NCBI GenBank assembly: GCA_017861355.1
Contig: JAGFXQ010000160.1
Location: 1 to 7,616 of the forward strand
Reading direction: 5' to 3'
Source of the DNA: Bacillota bacterium
Lineage (GTDB): Bacteria; Bacillota; Clostridia; Lachnospirales; Lachnospiraceae
DNA length: 7,616 nucleotides
In this document: piece by piece, positions 6,147 through 7,616 of the stretch
How the letters are laid out: each line of letters begins with the position of its first letter
How positions within the stretch are numbered: position 1 is the first letter of the stretch
Notes under the pieces: generated by a model
Told to the model about the DNA's origin: nothing
The model's input: the letters and a program-made list of their open reading frames with translations, nothing else
Database searches by the model: none
Made by a program: the position numbers and the translations under genes

Positions 6147-7301
6147 TTATTCAGCAGAAACATATGCGCCGCTCTTGATCACGATTGCTCTGGGTGCTTT
6201 ATTAACCTCACCTGTTGCTGCCCATGTCATACCTGCACCGGTAAGTCCATCTACAGAAACCTGTGTCATAGCGCCCTTTAAAGCTGTTCCAAGTTCATCG
6301 ATGCTCATACTCGGCTTAGCACCGCTCTTCTCAATTGCAGCCTTGATGATAAAAATTGCATCATAAGCATCTGCTGCAAACTGATTCGGAACCTCGCCGT
6401 ACTTATCTTTATAGGTTGTAACGAAGTTTGCTGTCTTTGCATCAGTACTATCTGCAGCAAAAGGAGTAAGAAGCATAACATTTTCTGCTAAAGAAGTATC
6501 AAAGTTTTCAACAGTAAGGATACCGTCCAGACCATCACAACCAAAGAATATCGGTTTGTACTCAAGAGAAGCAGCCTGAGTTAAGATTAAAGTCGCTTCT
6601 GTGTAGTAGATCGGTAAAAATACAAGTTCTGCACCTGCATCTTTTGCCTTCTGAAGCTGAACAGAGAAGTCAGACTTGCTGTCAGCGGTAAATGCTTCTG
6701 CTGCAACAATTTCAAAATTCTGATTTGCAGCTTCTTCTGTAAATTTCTCATAGATACCGGAGGAATAGATATCGGAGCTGTCATAGATAACGGCAACTTT
6801 TGTAGCTAAACCTTTGGAACCTATGTACTGCGCGGAAGCAATACCCTGGTTAGGATCGGTAAAGCATACCTGATACACATTACCATACTTAAGAACATCT
6901 GTAGAGGATGCAGAAGGTGTTAACTGGAACATATTATCTGCATTCGTCTTCTCAATAACAGATGCACAAGCACCGGAAGTAACTGTACCCATAAGTAACT
7001 TCATTCCACCATCTTTTAAGGTGTTATATGCATTGACAGCTTTCTCGCCATCTGCTTCATCATCTTGGAATTTGAAATCAAACTTTACGCCGTTTACACC
7101 ACCTGCTGCATTAATCTCATTCACTGCTAATTCAGCACCATTCTTAACGCTTTGTCCATAAACTGCAGCACCACCGGTTACAGGTCCGATACCGCCGATA
7201 TAGAATTTGTCATCCTTAGATGCACCACCACAAGCTGTAAGGCTTGCTACTGCCACGCTCATAACCACAAGCAGGCTCAATACTCTCTTCATGTTTTTCA
7301 T
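6147..7301 (-). CDS. livJ: Branched-chain amino acid substrate-binding lipoprotein LivJ
   Basis: A 384-residue extracytoplasmic binding protein of the Peripla_BP_6 family. The N terminus MKNMKRVLSLLVV is a lipoprotein signal with lipobox LTAC (21-24), so Cys24 would be lipidated and the mature 361-residue protein anchored to the outer face of the membrane, as expected in a Gram-positive cell. The fold starts with FYIGGIGPVTGGAAVYG (about 33-49). The ligand-site segments GTVTSGACASV (about 105-115) and TPSASS (about 128-133) follow, then AVIYDSSDIYSSGIYE (about 170-185) and NQFAADAYDAI (about 306-316). AGGAGG lies six bases before ATG 7301. It captures substrate for the LivHMGF channel encoded next. 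Branched-chain amino acids are the default guess, but family members also bind other amino acids, amides and aromatics. It has its own promoter and a following hairpin. Confidence 0.95.
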   Translation of the reverse strand: MKNMKRVLSLLVVMSVAVASLTACGGASKDDKFYIGGIGPVTGGAAVYGQSVKNGAELAVNEINAAGGVNGVKFDFKFQDDEADGEKAVNAYNTLKDGGMKLLMGTVTSGACASVIEKTNADNMFQLTPSASSTDVLKYGNVYQVCFTDPNQGIASAQYIGSKGLATKVAVIYDSSDIYSSGIYEKFTEEAANQNFEIVAAEAFTADSKSDFSVQLQKAKDAGAELVFLPIYYTEATLILTQAASLEYKPIFFGCDGLDGILTVENFDTSLAENVMLLTPFAADSTDAKTANFVTTYKDKYGEVPNQFAADAYDAIFIIKAAIEKSGAKPSMSIDELGTALKGAMTQVSVDGLTGAGMTWAATGEVNKAPRAIVIKSGAYVSAE

Positions 7302-7356
7302 AATAGACCTCCTGTTTTCGAATTGCTTAGAAACTCACGTTGTAAAGATTAATATA

Positions 7357-7400
7357 ACGTTCATTTGTAGCTAAGACAAATGTCTTTGTTGTGCGAACGT
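7357..7400 (-). promoter_or_regulatory. Foldable 5' leader of livJ
   Basis: Within the ~109-base predicted livJ leader, ACGTTC (7357-7362) can pair with GAACGT (7395-7400) around an inner stem of CATTTGT (7362-7368) with ACAAATG (7376-7382). The inner part also overlaps the near-palindrome AAGACA/TGTCTT (7373-7386). No known riboswitch or T-box signature is recognised, and the leader is too short for a normal T-box. It could steady the message or bind a regulator. Confidence 0.4.
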
Positions 7401-7409
7401 CTTTATCTT

Positions 7410-7426
7410 AGGTTATATAATAACCT
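7410..7426. promoter_or_regulatory. Operator-like palindrome over the livJ -10 box
   Basis: AGGTTAT and ATAACCT form perfect seven-base arms around a three-base centre (ATA). The palindrome covers the -10 box and the predicted transcription start of livJ, a position where a bound protein would block polymerase. The regulator is unknown. Confidence 0.45.
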
Positions 7427-7445
7427 CGGTATGACAATTTGTCAA
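7417..7445 (-). promoter_or_regulatory. Near-consensus sigma-A promoter for livJ
   Basis: On the minus strand a perfect TTGACA (7440-7445) stands 17 bases from TATTAT (7417-7422), five of six to consensus. The predicted start is near 7410, giving a leader of about 109 bases before ATG 7301. This is the strongest promoter match in the window, fitting a highly expressed binding protein. Confidence 0.8.
7432..7444. promoter_or_regulatory. Operator-like palindrome over the livJ -35 box
   Basis: TGACAA and TTGTCA are perfect six-base arms with one base between, sharing most of the -35 box. It differs in sequence from the palindrome over the -10 box, so the two would suit different regulators, or one could be chance. 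It does not match the CodY consensus. Confidence 0.4.
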
Positions 7446-7508
7446 TATAATCTTTTAGTGCGTTAAAGCTTAATTTGTTACCGCGCTAAAGTAAGCAAAG
7501 ATACAGCT

Positions 7509-7616
7509 CATAATGTAAGTTATAATGCAAGCTACACTGTAACTTATACTGTAAATTATTCCGTAAGTTATTCTGTAAGTCATTCTGTAGGTTATTCTAT
7601 AGGTTATTCTATAGGT
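7509..7616. repeat. Array of nine 12-base tandem repeats, continuing past the right edge
   Basis: Nine uninterrupted units of exactly 12 bases have the consensus TATTCTGTAAGT. The units at the left are the most divergent (for example CATAATGTAAGT and TACACTGTAACT), and the last two, TATTCTATAGGT, are identical, so the array becomes more uniform toward the edge. Because 12 is a multiple of three, one frame is open on each strand: plus reads Y-S-V-S-like tetrapeptides with no start codon seen, and minus reads T-Y-R-I-like tetrapeptides ending at a TAA at 7470-7472. The minus frame could be the tail of an upstream gene, but I do not call it. The bases from 7446 to 7508, between the array and the livJ promoter, hold nothing I recognise. 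Confidence 0.85.

Noticed and set aside
5978..6178. Plus-strand open frame of 66 codons across the livJ-livH gap
   Set aside because: It runs through the hairpins and into antisense of livJ, with no ribosome binding site of note.
7452..7487. Terminator at TAGTGCG/CGCGCTA
   Set aside because: The loop is about 20 bases, the minus-strand stem has a mismatch, and no clear U tract follows.
7302..7508. CodY box or T-box controlling livJ
   Set aside because: No convincing match to AATTTTCWGAAAATT was found by eye, and the leader is too short and lacks the T-box sequence.
7470..7616. C-terminal tail of an upstream minus-strand gene with TYRI repeats
   Set aside because: The frame is open only because a 12-base repeat keeps its phase. 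No family signature or start can be seen inside the window.

Overview
The window looks like a chromosomal stretch of an AT-rich, low-GC Clostridia genome, most likely a member of the Lachnospiraceae. This is inferred from strong AGGAGG-type ribosome binding sites, AT-rich codon use, sigma-A type promoters and the character of the proteins. No search was run, so the genus is not claimed.

Every gene lies on the minus strand, so transcription runs from the right edge to the left. In order they are: a lipoprotein branched-chain amino acid binding protein (livJ), two membrane permeases (livH, livM), two ATPases (livG, livF), a cytidylate-kinase-like P-loop protein, a PLP-dependent class I/II aminotransferase, and the first 72 codons of hisC cut by the left edge. 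Together livJHMGF make a complete ABC importer of the HAAT (Liv) family: LivJ on the outer membrane face captures the substrate, LivH/LivM form the channel, and LivG/LivF drive it.

The sequence suggests four transcription steps rather than one long operon. (1) A near-consensus promoter at 7417-7445 drives livJ. Both its -35 and -10 boxes lie in palindromes, and it has a foldable 5' leader. (2) After livJ a 12-bp GC-rich hairpin (6025-6059) with a U-rich tail could stop most transcripts, and a new extended -10 promoter (5890-5918) precedes livH. (3) livHMGF and the kinase-like gene are packed with 4 to 17 base gaps and end at a hairpin at 1631-1654. (4) An extended -10 promoter (1567-1595) serves the aminotransferase. 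It also shows that the long reading of that gene is wrong and that the start is at 1524.

The intergenic DNA is the least ordinary part. Between livJ and livH there is a ~100-base element with three copies of a GTCATGAAT-type motif framing two hairpins, resembling REP-type repeats. At the right edge is an array of 12-base units that becomes more uniform toward the edge and continues outside. I see no phage, CRISPR, transposase, tRNA or rRNA gene, and no clearly new multi-gene system. The main novelty candidates are regulatory DNA and repeats.
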